NCBI RefSeq assembly: GCF_029407905.1
Contig: NC_073637.1
Location: 56,172,501 to 56,236,500 of the forward strand
Direction: 5' to 3'
Length of the DNA stretch: 64,000 nt
Origin: Bubalus kerabau
Lineage: Eukaryota > Chordata > Mammalia > Artiodactyla > Bovidae
The notes beneath the pieces were generated by a model that ran no database searches, was not told where the DNA came from, and saw only the letters and a program-made list of their open reading frames with translations. Every line of letters starts with the position of its first letter. The first letter of the stretch is position 1. The position numbers were made by a program, and so were the translations under genes. Below, piece by piece: positions 35,138-47,099 of this stretch.

Positions 35138-37600
35138 TCAGTTCAGTTCAGTCGCTCAGTCCTGTCCGACTCCTTGCAACCGCATGAATTGCAGCACGCC
35201 AGGCCTCCCTGTCCATCACTAACTCCCGGAGTTCACCCAGACTCACATCCATCGAGTCAGTGATGCCATCCAGCCATCTCATCCTCTGTTGTCCCCTTCT
35301 CTTCCTGCCCCCAATACCTCCAAGCATCAGAGTCCTTTCCAATGAGTCAAATCTTCACATGAGGTGCGCAAAGTACTGGAGTTTCAGCTTCAGCGTCATT
35401 CCTTCCAAAGAAATCCCAGGGCTGATCTCCTTCAGAATGGACTGGTTGGATCTCCTTGCAGTCCAAGGGACTCTCAAGAGTCTTGTCCAACACCACAGAT
35501 CAAAAGCAGCAATTCTTCGGTGCTCAGCCTTCTGCACAGTCCAACTCTCAAATCCATACATGACCACAGGAAAAACCATTGACCTAACTAGACGGACCTT
35601 TGTTGGCAAAGTAATGTCTCTGCTTTTGAATATGCTATCTATGTTGGTCATAACTTTCCTTCCAAGGAGTAAGCATCTTTTAATTGCATGGCTGCAGTCA
35701 CCATCTGTAGTGCTTTTGGAGCTCAAAAAAATAAAGTCTGGCACTGTTTCCACTGTTTCCCCATCTATTTCCCATGAAGTGATGGGACCAGATGCCATGA
35801 TCTTCGTTTTCTGAATGTTGAGCTTTAAGCCAACTTTTTCACTCTCCTCTTTCACTTTCATCAAGAGGCTTTTGAGTTCCTCTTCACTTTCTGCCATAAG
35901 GGTGGTGTCATCTGCATATCTGAGGTTATTGATATTGCTCCCAGCAATCTTGATTCCAGCTTGTGTTTCTTCCAGTCCTGCGTTTCTCATGATGTACCCT
36001 GCATAGAAGTTAAATAAGCAGGGTGACAATATACAGCCTTGACGTACTCCTTTTCCTATTTGGAACCAGTCTGTTGTTCCATGTCCAGTTCTTACACTGT
36101 TGCTTCCTGACCTGCATACAAATTTCTTAAGAGGCAGATCAGGTGGTCTGGTATTCCCATCTCTTTCAGAATTTTCCACAGTATATTGTGATCCACACAG
36201 TCAAAGGCTTTGGCATAGTCAATAAAGCAGAAATAGATGCTTTTCTGGAACTCTCTTGCTTTTTCCATGATCCAGCGGATGTTGGCAATTTGGTCTCTGG
36301 TTCCTTTGCCTTTTCTAAAGCCAGCTTGAACATCAGGAAGTCCACGGTTCACATATTGCTGAAGCCTGGCTTGGAGAATTTTGAGCATGACTTCACTAGC
36401 GTGTGAGATGAGTGCAATTGTGCGGTAGTTTGAGCATTCTTTGGCATTGCCTTTCTTTGGGATTGGAATGAAAACGGACCTTTTCCAGTCCTGTGGCCAC
36501 TGCTGAGTTTTCCAAATTTGCTGGCATATTGAGTAAAGCCCTTTCACAGCATCATCTTTCAGGATTTGAAATAGCTCAACTGGAATTCCATCACCTCCAC
36601 TAGCTTTGTTCGTAGTGAAGCTTTCTAAGGCCCACTTGACTTCACATTCCAGGATGTCTGGCTCTGGGTCAATGATCACACCATAGTGGTTATCTGGGTC
36701 ATGAAGATCTTTTTTGTACAGTTCTTCTGTGTATTCTTGCCACCTCTTCTTAATATCTTCTGCTTCTGTTAGGTCCATACCATTTCTGTCCTTTATTGTG
36801 CCCATCTTTGCATGAAATGCTCCCTTGGTATCTCTAATTTTCTTGAAGAGATCTCTAGTCTTTCCCATTCTGTTGTTTTCCTCTATTTCTTTGCATTGAT
36901 CGCTGAGGAAGGCTTTCTTATCTCTTTTTGCTATTCTTTGGAACTCTGCATTCAGATGCTTATATCTTTCCTTTTCTCCTTTGCTTTTCGCATCTCTTCT
37001 TTTCACAGCTATTTGTAAGGCCTCCCCTGACAGCCATTTTGCTTTTTTGCATTTCTTTTCCATGGGGATGGTCTTGATCCCTGTCTCCTCTACAATGTCA
37101 CGAACCTCCTTCCATAGTTCATCAGGAACTCTATCTATCAGATCTAGGCCCTTAAATCTATTTCTCACTTCCACTGTATAATCATAACGGATTTGATTCA
37201 GGTCATATTTGAATGATCTAGTGGTTTTCCCTACTTTATTCAATTTCAGTCTGAATTTGGCAATAAGGAGTTCATGATCTGAGCCACGGTCAGCTCCTGG
37301 TCTTGTTTTTGCTGACTGTATAGAGCTCTCCATCTTTGGCTGCAAAGAATAAAATCAATCTGATTTTGGTGTTGACCATCTGGTGATGTCCTTGTATAGA
37401 GTCTTCCCTTGTGTTGTTGGAAGAGAGTGTTTGTTATGACCAGTGCATTTTCTTGGCAAAACTCTATTAGTCTTTGCCCTGCTTCATTCCATATTCCAAG
37501 GCCAAATTTTCCTGTTACTCCAGCTGTTTCTTGACTTCCTACTTTTGCATTCCAGTCCCCTGTAATGAAAAGGACATCTTTTTTGGATGTTAGTTCTAAG
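35138..37600 (-). mobile_element. Long BovB copy, antisense, truncated in the endonuclease
   Basis: Runs from the (cagttcagtt) tail through the 3' UTR and complete RT to the sequence encoding KKDVLFITGDWNAK of the endonuclease, where it stops near ttagttctaag. About 2.46 kb. It forms the left arm of a large inverted repeat with the BovB at 37930-40046. Confidence 0.96.
35355..37600 (-). pseudogene. BovB ORF2 (endonuclease C-terminus and RT), frameshifted
   Basis: Three frames tile the polyprotein. 37611-37246 has the endonuclease GDWNAKVG and QIDFILCS motifs. 37345-36092 (417 codons) has GSDHELLIAKF, the linker, and RT motifs NKASGGDGIPVELF, FIPIPKKGNAKECSNY, QAGFRKGKGTRDQ and FIDYAKAFD (motif A). 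36179-35355 (274 codons) has KGVRQGCILSPCLFN (motif B) and LRYADDTTLM with the catalytic YADD at residues 88-91 (35907-35918). Frame changes occur near 37330 and at 36091-36098, where two extra bases split the RT between motifs A and B. RT residues look intact, but a frameshift and loss of the N-terminal endonuclease make it a pseudogene. Confidence 0.92.
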
Positions 37601-37761
37601 TTACCTTTCAATCTTAACTTCTCATCATCTAAATTGTAGAAATCTCTGGTTGGTTCATATTTTGAACTTATGAATGAGAGACTATTCCATTTGGTTCCCT
37701 TTTAAAATCTCAGATGAAGTTATTAAATTATATAGAATAGTTTAATTTTGAAGTATGTAAA

Positions 37762-37845
37762 TGGATCTTCCCAACCCAGGGCTTGAACCTGGGTCACCTG
37801 CACTGTAGACAGATGTTTTACCATCTGAGCCACCAGGGAAGACCA
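37762..37845 (-). mobile_element. Bov-tA head fragment
   Basis: ggatcttcccaacccagggcttgaacc...ctgagccaccagggaagacc is the tRNA-like half only. It lies in the 330-bp spacer between the two inverted BovB copies. Confidence 0.85.
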
Positions 37846-37929
37846 CATAATTGGATAAGTTTTAGTAAATCTCCTTTTTGAGAAAAATATTTAGTACAAT
37901 ACTTTAAAATATAATCGATCACAAATAAT

Positions 37930-40046
37930 AAATTGAAGAAAGTAGGGAAAACCACTAGAACATTCAGCTATGACCTAAATCAAATCCGTTATGATTATAC
38001 AGTGGAAGTGAGAAATAGATTTAAGGGCCTAGATCTGATAGATAGAGTTCCTGATGAACTATGGAAGGAGGTTCGTGACATTGTAGAGGAGACAGGGATC
38101 AAGACCATCCCCATGGAAAAGAAATGCAAAAAAGCAAAATGGCTGTCAGGGGAGGCCTTACAAATAGCTGTGAAAAGAAGAGACGCGAAAAGCAAAGGAG
38201 AAAAGGAAAGATATAAGCATCTGAATGCAGAGTTCCAAAGAATAGCAAGAAGAGATAAGAAAGCCTTCCTCAGCGATCAATGCAAAGAAATAGAGGAAAA
38301 CAACAGAATGGGAAAGACTAGAGATCTCTTCAAGAAAATTAGAGATACCAAGGGAGCATTTCATGCAAAGATGGGCACAATAAAGGACAGAAATGGTATG
38401 GACCTAACAGAAGCAGAAGATATTAAGAAGAGATGGCAAGAATACACAGAAGAACTGTACAAAAAAGATCTTCATGACCCAGATAATCACTATGGTGTGA
38501 TCACTGACCCAGAGCCAGACATCCTGGAATGTGAAGTCAAGTGGGCCTTAGAAAGCGTCACTACGAACAAAGCTAGTGGAGGTGATGGAATTCCAGTTGA
38601 GCTATTTCAAATCCTGAAAGATGATGCTGTGAAAGGGCTTTACTCAATATGCCAGCAAATTTGGAAAACTCAGCAGTGGCCACAGGACTGGAAAAGGTCC
38701 GTTTTCATTCCAATCCCAAAGAAAGGCAATGCCAAAGAATGCTCAAACTACCGCACAATTGCACTCATCTCACACGCTAGTGAAGTCATGCTCAAAATTC
38801 TCCAAGCCAGGCTTCAGCAATATGTGAACCGTGGACTTCCTGATGTTCAAGCTGGCTTTAGAAAAGGCAAAGGAACCAGAGACCAAATTGCCAACATCCG
38901 CTGGATCATGGAAAAAGCAAGAGAGTTCCAGAAAAGCATCTATTTCTGCATTATTGACTATGCCAAAGCCTTTGACTATGTGGATCACAATAAACTGTGG
39001 AAAATTCTGAAAGAGATGGGAATACCAGACCACCTGACCTGCCTCTTGAGAAATTCGTATGCAGATCAGGAAGCAACAGTGTAAGAACTGGACATGGAAC
39101 AACAGACTGGTTCCAAATAGGAAAAGGAGTACATCAAGACTGTATATTGTCACCTGCTTATTTAACTTCTATGCAGGGTACATCATGAGAAACGCTGGAC
39201 TGGAAGAAGCACAAGCTGGCATCAAGAGTGCTGGGAGCAATATCAATAACCTTAGATATGCAGATGACACCACCCTTATGGCAGAAAGTGAAGAGGAACT
39301 CAAAAGCCTCTTGATGAAAGTGAAAGAGGAGGATGAAAAAGTTGGCTTAAAGCTCAACATTCAGAAAATGAAGATCATGGCATCTGGTCCCATCACTTCA
39401 TGGGAAATAGATGGGGAAACAGTGGAAACAGTGTCAGACTTTTTTTTTCTGGGCTCCAAAAGCACTACAGATGGTGACTGCAGCCATGCAATTAAAAGAC
39501 GCTTACTCCTTGGAAGGAAAGTTATGACCAACCTAGATAGCCTATTCAAAAGCAGAGACATTACTTTGCCAACAAAGGTTCATCTAGTCAAGGCTATGGT
39601 TTTTCCTGTGGTCGTGTATTGATGTGAGAGTTGGACTTGAAGAAGGCTGAGCACTGAAGAATTGATGCTTTTGAACTGTGGTGTTGAAGAAGACTCTTGA
39701 GAGTCCCTTGGACTGCAAGGAGATCCAACCAGTCCTTTCTGAAGAAGATCAGCCCTGGGATTTCTTTGGAAGGAATGATGCTGAAGCTGAAACTCCAGTA
39801 CTTTGGTCACCTCATGTGAAAAGTTGACTCATTGGAAAAGACTCTGATGCTGGGAGGGACTGGGGACAGGAGGAGAAGGGGACAACAGAGGATGAGATGG
39901 CTGGATGGCATCACCAACTCGATGGAAGTGAGTCAGAGTGAACTCCAGGAGTTGGTGATGGACAGGGAGGCCTGGCGTGCTGCGATTCATATGGTCACAA
40001 AAATTCGGACAGGACTGATCAACTGAACTCAACTGAACTGAATAGT
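37930..40046 (+). mobile_element. Long BovB copy, sense, right arm of inverted repeat
   Basis: Starts at aattgaagaaagtagggaaaacc, just after the endonuclease, and runs through RT, C-terminus and 3' UTR to (actgaactga). Its truncation point is about 340 bp further into the element than that of the antisense copy at 35138-37600, so the two were probably separate insertions. Confidence 0.96.
37933..39622 (+). pseudogene. BovB ORF2 reverse transcriptase, frameshifted
   Basis: 37933-39084 (383 codons) differs from the corresponding part of the antisense copy by about 11 residues by eye. It holds RT motifs up to IIDYAKAFDYVDHN. Two extra bases at about 39079-39086 end the frame at a TAA. The frame at 39059-39622 (187 codons) resumes with motif B region damaged (RLYIVTCLFN in place of GCILSPCLFN in this frame) and LRYADDTTLMAE. 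Further frameshifts follow at about 39620-39650 (missing g, gttggacttgaag). No endonuclease. Confidence 0.92.
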
Positions 40047-40807
40047 ATATTCTGAAATATTTTCTGTTCCATTAAGATAATCAAAAGGATATGTTAAGAG
40101 CCCAAAGTGTGAATGATTTTTGTGGTCATTAAATAACAAGATAGCCATTAATGTTATTTTATAAGGAATTAAAATTTTAAGCTTCTGAAGAAATTGCAAA
40201 AATATTTTTACTTGAAAAAGAGTTCCCTACTTTCATATTTTGGAAATCAGAGATATGTTAGGAAAAGCACATTTATTTAAAGACAGAGCTCTAAGTGAAA
40301 TGTTGGTGGCTTGCTGAGAAGTTTCGAAGAATTACCTAGGCTTTCATCTTACTTGTAAACAGTTTAATCCTATTGTGTATTGCTTTTAAGATTTGTTAGG
40401 CTGGATCAAAGCATCTTTTATTCTTAGGCCAATTATTCTTCACCATCCATACCTTCCTGAATACTCTATTCAATGTACCTTAAATTATAAGAGTTTTTAA
40501 TTTGATTGGTGGGAACAGGCACTTTTTCATGCCTTACGTGAGTTCCAGTCACTCTTCCCTCTGCTCTTTTTTAGGATTATCTGTCTCTGGTCATGGGTAA
40601 CTTCCTTGTATGCTATGATTAGTATTCTGCCAAATTTTTTAAGGGTGACTGTGCATATTTCCAAGATTCAGCTCTCTTCTCCCCAGTACTACATTCTGTA
40701 AACTGTAGTTATATTAATCTTGCATAACTCTCATCTCCATCTGCTTAACTGCCAGACTTCTTGTAGGCTTCTTCTCCCTGTTATGGTCTGCAGAGTCTCT
40801 CAAGGCC
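40047..40807. other. Unassigned AT-rich sequence
   Basis: Nothing recognised. Confidence 0.4.
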
Positions 40808-40938
40808 TGTAATGGACAGAATGTTTGTGTGCTCCCAAAATTCATATATTGAAGCCCTAACTCCTAGTACTATTTTGGTTAAAGATAAGACCTAGGACCT
40901 ACCAGGAGGTGATAAAGATTAAATGAGGTCATAAGTTC

Positions 40939-42303
40939 TTGTTTAGTTACTAAGTCATGTCTGACTCTTTGCAACCACATGGACTGCAGCATACCAGGGT
41001 TCCTTGTCCTTCACTATCTCCCAGAGTTTGCTCAAATTCATGTTTATTGAATCTATGATGTGATCCAACCATCTCATCCTCTGTTGTCCACTTCTGCTCC
41101 TGCCTTCAATCTTTCCCAGTATCAGGGTCTTTTCCAATGAGTTGGTTCTTCATATCAGTTCAGTTCAGTTCAGTTCAGTCACTCAGTCGTGTCCGACTCT
41201 TTGCGACCCCTTGAATCGCAGCACACCAGACCTCCCCGTCCATCACCACCTCCCAGAGTTCACTCAAACTCACGTCCATTGAGTCGGTGATGCCATCCAG
41301 CCATCTTATCCTCTGTCATCCCCTTTTCCTCCTGCCTCCAATCCCTCCCAGAATCAGAGTCTTTTCCAATCAGTCAATTCTTCACATGAGGTGGCCAAAG
41401 TACTGGAGTTTCAGCTTTAGCATCATTCCTTCCAAGGAACACCAGGGCTGATCTCCTTCAGAAAGGACTGGTTGGATCTCCTTGCAGTCCAAGGGACTCT
41501 CAAAGTCTTCTCCAACACCACAGTTCAAAAGCATCAGGTCTTTGGTGTTCAGCTTTCTTCACAGTCCAATTCTCACATCCATATATGACCACTGGAAAAA
41601 CCATAGCCTTGACTAGATGGACCTTTGTTGGCAAAATAGTGTCTCTGTTTTTCAATATGCTATCTAGGTTGGCCATAACTTTTCTTCCAAGGAGTAAGTG
41701 TCTTTTAATTTCATGGCTTCATATCAGGTGGCCAAAATATTGGAGCTTCAACTTCAGCATTAGTCCTTCCAATGAATATTCAGAACTGATTTACTTTAGG
41801 GTACTGGTTTGATCTCCTTGCAGTCCAAGGGATTCACAAGCGTCTTGTCCAACACCACAGTTCAAAAGTATCAATTCTTAGCTGCTCAGCTTTCTTTATG
41901 GTCCAACTCTCACATCCATGCATGACTACTGGGAAAACAATGGCTCTGATTATATGAACCTTTGTTTGCAAAGAGATGTCTCTGATTTTTAATACTCTGT
42001 CTAGGTTTGTCATAGGGTTTTTCCCAAGGAGCAAGCGTCTTTTAATTTCATGCCTGCAGTCACCATCCACAGTGATTCTTGAGCCCCCCAAAATCAAGTC
42101 TGTCACTGTTTCCATTTTTTCCCCATCTATATGCCATGAAGTATTGGGACCAGATGCCATGATAGTCATTTTTTGAATACTGAGTTTTAAGCCAGCTTTT
42201 TAACTCCTCTTTCACCTTCATCAAGAGGCTCTTTAGTTCTTCTTCACTTTTGCATAAGAGTAGTATCATCTGCATATCTGAGGTTATTGATATTTCTCCC
42301 AGC
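40939..42303 (-). mobile_element. Older BovB inside the MLT1 LTR, split by a younger BovB
   Basis: 40939-41157 and 41727-42303 join at ...ggttcttcatatcaggtggcc to give one antisense BovB with the older 3' UTR (ggactgcagcataccagg). It extends to the RT motif C region (atcatctgcatatctg, YADD) and stops at tttctcccagc. Confidence 0.92.
41158..41716 (-). mobile_element. Younger BovB nested in an older BovB
   Basis: Begins gttcagttcagttcagtt (young tail) and ends at tcttttaatttcatgg. The duplication cttcatatca at 41148-41157 and 41717-41726 is old-BovB sequence, which proves the order. Confidence 0.96.
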
Positions 42304-42589
42304 TTTAATTTGAAATAGCTGGTGCCCTTTTAAGAAAGGGAACAGATACTGTAGCTTTCTGACTCTTACCATGCAAGAGCACAATAGAAGGTGGCTGTCT
42401 GCCAGCCAGGGAGAGAGTCCTCATCAAAAATAAAACCGGCCAGCACCTGATCTTAGACTTCACAGCCTCAAGAACTATGAGAAATTTCTGCTGTTTAAAC
42501 CACCCAGTCTGTGGTATTTTTTTTGTAGCAGCCTAAGTAGAGTAAGACAGGTCTCTCAGCTGGGGAAACCATAGGACTCAGCTCATTTT

Positions 42590-44000
42590 TTTTTCCTTAT
42601 CTGAGGGAATGCTATTCTTTGTTGCCTGATATCCAGTGTCTTGAAAACCATTGTTTCAGGCATTTTTTTTCTGTATTTATTTTTCCAAGAAGGAGATTAA
42701 ATCTGGGCCTTGTTACCGCATCTTGGTAGAAGCATTAATCTTCCCAGGATGCAATTGATTAGTGTTTTATGGTTCACCTGTTTCCAACCTCTCACTTCTA
42801 ACCTATCTATGTCTTCTTTTACTTAAGAGATTTCTTACAGATAGCATACACTTAGGTCTTTTTTTTTTTCCCCCCATTCAGGTAAGTATGAGTACATATG
42901 ATATGATTATTAAGGTAATTTGATTTACTTCTATCATTTTATTATTTTTGATTTGACCTCCTATTTTTGTTTCCATATTTCTTTTTATCAGTTGTATATA
43001 TTTTAGCATTGCATTTTTATTTCTCTATCATCTATTAGTTTATTTTGCTTCAGGGAGATTATATCTTCAAGATTGTGTAGTCTACTAGTATTAATATATT
43101 ACAATTTCTAGAAAAAATGTATAAACTCTACAGAATTAGGTACTTTGCCACACTCCATTTGCTAATATCACCCAGGGTATTATATCTACTTAATTGAAAA
43201 CACATTAGATGATAGTGTTTTTGTTTTCATCATTTAAAATTAACTTTTCCCACTTCAACTAAAATGTTGAAGTCTCATAACCGTATTCTTTTACTCCCAA
43301 TTTGCATATATGACACATGTATCTACAAACTAAAAACCACTTTGCTTTCAAAAGTAAGATTTTTAAACTTAAGAGGAGAAAGATATTCTTCTACATTTAC
43401 TCAGATTTCACATTTCTCTCGCTCTTCCTCTTACTTGAATTTCAGACTTTCCCTGTGGTATCATTTCCTTCATATCAAAAATATTTCTTTTAGAGCAGGT
43501 CTGATGGTGACACATTCTTTGAATTTCCTTTCATCTGAGAATTAATTTTTCTGGGCTGGCAGGTTTTTGCTTTTGTTTTTTTTTCTTTTGCTGCTTTAGA
43601 GATGATATTGCCCTGCTTTCTGGCTTCCATGATTTCTGATGAAAAGTCCACAGTATTCAAAAGGTTATTCCTTATATGTAATTTTATTCCTTGTATGTAA
43701 CATGTAATTTTTCTCTAGCCTCTTTCTAAGTTTTTAATTATCTTTGTTTTAATCAGTTTGATTATTTGGACATGTTTTTCTTTAAACTCAATCTATTTTG
43801 GGTTAAATTAATTTCTTGAATCTGTAAATGTTCAGGTAGTTCACCAAATTTGGGAAATACTAAACCATTATTTCTTTATGTATATTTGTCTCCACCGTCT
43901 TTTTCTCCTCTCCTTCTGAGACTCAAGTGACATGATAGATGATAGTCACACATGTGTGAATATGGTGCAGTAAAGCTTTTTTTTTTTTCTCTCTCTCTCC
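42590..44000 (-). mobile_element. Old L1 3' end, antisense
   Basis: cagtgtcttgaaaaccattgtttcaggc, ggagattaaatctgggccttgttaccgcatcttgg at the start, then gagcaggtctgatggtgacacattc and ttgaatctgtaaatgttcaggtagttcaccaaatttgggaaat...ttatttcttta are characteristic of L1ME/L1M 3' ends read antisense. Confidence 0.7.
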
Positions 44001-45216
44001 TTTTTTAACCAGACTGGCAGAGAGTTGGACTTGGCCCATGAGGTTTAGCTTGTCAAGAGTCTTCTCTTGATAGATATATTTGTTTTAACAGGCCTTTGCT
44101 CCAGTTAGGTTCAGATGACAAATCATGTCTTGCCTTCTGTAGTCTGTAATCCCAATGTTTTTTCAGCTGTCAAAACCTTTGTTCAGCTGTTTTGAGTCTT
44201 TTCCTCACATATGATATTCAGGAATAAGTCTGAATTTGGGTCACTTGCTTAAATCTTAGCCCGTTTCTCAAAGTCTTTGCTGTACTTTTTGGGTCTTCCC
44301 AAACAAAAAGTTTGTTTTGTACAAAAGTTTGGTAGAAATGTAAACAGAAGTTTAGTTCTGTAGCCATACTTCTTTGGGTCTGTCCTTTTTATATTTCAGC
44401 ACAGAGATAAGCCCAGAACATGTGTAGGTTTCCATGCTCATTTATAGAAATAGAAGATATCTTCCAGCTCTCGTCTTTCTAGGATTTCCATAATCTCTGG
44501 TTGAAGATTTTTCCCTGATCCTTTGGCCCTAATACTGGTTTTAATTTATCTTTTTAAGCTTTAGCTGACTATGCCACCACCCCTGTGGCAAAAGTTTTTG
44601 ACTGAGGTTATCAAGTTTTGGATCCAATCTTCAAGAGTGAAGAGAGAAAATTTAGGAAATTTATCCCCCTTACATGTTGCATCTCCGGGCTTAACTACCC
44701 TCTCAAATCCATATCTTTTCTTTACCTTTTAGATATCTTCCATAGTTACTTTCTGTGTTTTGTACAGTTTTTAGATGTAGTAAGTAGGAGAGATAGATTA
44801 TTGTATGCTTACTACATCTTTGCTTATATAAGCAAACAAATTGAATCTTAAAGATGAAAGATTAATCTCCCAATCAATCAATTCCAGTGCTGGTGATAAG
44901 ATATGTGAGCTCGAAATTTTTAGACTGTTATGCAAGTCCTCCTTATTTCCAATTCTGGAGAATTTGGTTAAACCAAGGGGACATTTTGAATATTGCCACA
45001 ATAGCAAGAACCAATTTGGGGGAGAAATCATTTTAGGGACTATACGGGATAATACAAGGAAATCTACTAGCACAAAAATTCTTTGTAGAAGGAGGCCAGC
45101 CCTAAGAAAAGTCATCTGACTTTGGATGTTACTTAGACACTTTTATGTTTTAACCACATGATTGCATACATCACGCAAGCACACAGACCAGTATGCAGTT
45201 AATTAATAAAAGCTAG
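44001..45216. other. Unassigned sequence
   Basis: Pyrimidine-rich at the start. Overlapping frames at 44798-45119 (105 codons minus, 92 codons plus) have no recognisable domain. Some of it may be further L1 3' UTR. Confidence 0.35.
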
Positions 45217-45441
45217 TGGACAGAGGAGCCTGCACTCCATGGGGTCGCTGGGAGTCGAACATGACTGAATGACTTCACTTTCACATTTCACTTTCATGCA
45301 TTGGAGGAGGAAATAGCAACCCACTCCAGTGTTGTTGCCTGGAGAATCCCAGGGACAGCGGGGCCTGGTGGGCTGCCATCTATGCAGTCGCACAGAATCG
45401 GACATGACTGAAGCAACTCAGCAGCAGCAACAGCAGCAGCA
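45217..45441 (+). mobile_element. BovA2 SINE, 5'-truncated
   Basis: Starts within the first unit (ggacagaggagcctgcactcc), followed by the linker and a complete second unit; ends in (agc)n, cagcagcagcaacagcagcagcag. Confidence 0.93.
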
Positions 45442-45540
45442 GTGTTAAAAATAGATGATTGGATTAGAGTATAAGGGATTTTTTAATCCTAAAAGAAAAC
45501 TGGAAGAAAATGCTCTTTATCTCTCTCTCTCTCAAAATTA

Positions 45541-45660
45541 TATATATATATAATATATATATATAATATATATATATATTTATATTAGGGTTAATATATA
45601 TATTATATATATATATTTATATTAGGGTTAATATATATAATATATATATATATATATATT
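45541..45660. repeat. AT minisatellite with a duplicated 37-bp unit
   Basis: Alternating (ta)n interrupted twice by tttatattagggttaatatat (starts at 45579 and 45616, offset 37 bp). Preceded by a short (ct)n. Confidence 0.85.
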
Positions 45661-46049
45661 AGGAGGAAAAGGGAAATATAAGACATACAAAGATTATCCT
45701 AAGTCAATCTGGTCATTCATAATTTAGAGATTCTTATTGGTAGGTGTCAAATATCTCCACATAATTAAAGGTAAATGAGAGCTGAGCATTTTTTCTCCTG
45801 TTATTCTATTACCAAGAAACAGGTTATAATAAAACTTGTTTAAGAGACTTGAAAAAGAAATAAAACTATCTGTGTTAATAGAGGACATAATAAGCCAGGG
45901 AGAAATATAATAAAGAATCTACTTAAAACAACTACTACTAATTCATGGAGATAGCAAATTTGGGAAATAAGGACCAATTTAACATTAAGTTTTTCTCATA
46001 TTGTCAACAAACATAAGAATTTGGCTTCATAAGCAATATAATTTACAAG
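45661..46049. other. Unassigned AT-rich sequence
   Basis: May be decayed L1 ORF2; not supported well enough to call. Confidence 0.35.
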
Positions 46050-46850
46050 GTATCCAAAATTAAATCATGCATTCACAAAATACTTAGAAAAAATGAACAA
46101 GATATGTGTCAGACCTATACACTGAAAAATTTTAAATATTTCTGAGAGAAATTAAATAACCAGAGAAATTTATTGTGTTCATTGACCAAAAGACACAAAA
46201 ATTAAGATGAAATCTGTTCCTAAACTGATGTGAAGATGCAATGCATTCCAAACAAAAATATCAAAGGTTTGTTTATTTTCCTAGAATTAAAGAAGCATGG
46301 TCTAAAATGTATGCATAAATTCATATGACCTACATTATCCAAAACAATTTTGAAAAAGAACAAAGTAGAGGGACTTACACTTAAGTATTTTCAAGATAAT
46401 TCTAATCTACAGTAATGAAGACAGGGTTGTATTGGTGAAGGGATAAATGTTCAGATCAATAGAACATGAGATATATACTGTACATGTTTTAATTATGCAC
46501 CTGAAATATTTTCCACCATTTCTCTTGGATGTGTGTGTATCCAGGAATTCAAGGATGGTGCAACATCAAAAACATCCCTTGATATAATTTATCACATTCA
46601 TAAACTATAGAAATGTTACTATTTTTGCATGTAAACAAAATGCATGTGGGACAGTTCAAAATACAAATGTAATATAAGGACTTTAAAAATATAAAAATAA
46701 ATTGAAATTTTCTTTGTTGTGTCAACGCTCTCTACCAAAAACTAAATCAGATGTCATGTTTAATGGCCAACATTCCACCTAAAATCAGGAATATGACTTG
46801 GATACTTTTAAATTATAATATAATGTCAGTAACAACAAAACAACTTGACA
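46050..46850 (+). mobile_element. Old L1 ORF2 remnant, rearranged
   Basis: 46080-46490 matches the late part of ORF2 (atatgtgtcagacctatacactgaaaa, gaagatgcaatgcattcc, aacaattttgaaaaagaacaaagtagaggg). 46530-46800 matches an earlier part (tccaggaattcaaggatggtgcaacatc, aatggccaacattccacctaaaatcagg). Order is therefore opposite to a normal L1; two fragments or a rearrangement. Confidence 0.65.
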
Positions 46851-47099
46851 TACATGACACATCTTAATATTCAACCTAAATCTCCTATTAACTTTTGGCT
46901 TTAGCTTTTAAAAAGTTAATTAACCAAACACGTATTTCAACATTATTTACAACTTCCTTAAACTGTTGTAAAAATTTATCCATCTTTCTACTATGGTTAA
47001 GTTTATGAAATTAGTATTCATGTTTTGAAACCTGAGATGTAGATGAAAATTCAGAAATAAGTGTGTTATTCTGAAGCCATTAAAATTCTGAGGTTTCCC
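46851..47099. other. Unassigned AT-rich sequence
   Basis: Nothing recognised. Confidence 0.4.

Larger units (their letters stand above)
40808..42549 (+). mobile_element. MLT1 (ERVL-MaLR) LTR split by nested BovB copies
   Basis: Left part 40808-40938: tgtaatggacagaatgtttgtgtgc, aattcatatattgaagccctaac, ttaaatgaggtcataag. Right part 42304-42549: ggtgcccttttaagaaaggg, cttagacttcacagcctc, aactatgagaaatttctgctgtttaaaccacccagtctgtggtat and an aca end. This order is that of an MLT1 LTR. No flanking duplication is legible. Confidence 0.9.

Noticed and set aside
35138..40046. The BovB inverted pair as a simple inverted duplication of one copy
   Set aside because: The truncation points differ by about 340 bp, each arm has its own 3' tail and flanks, and both end exactly as retrotransposed copies do. 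Gene conversion remains possible.
45579..45635. ttagggtta motifs as interstitial telomere repeats
   Set aside because: Only single TTAGGG units occur, embedded in an AT minisatellite and not in tandem.
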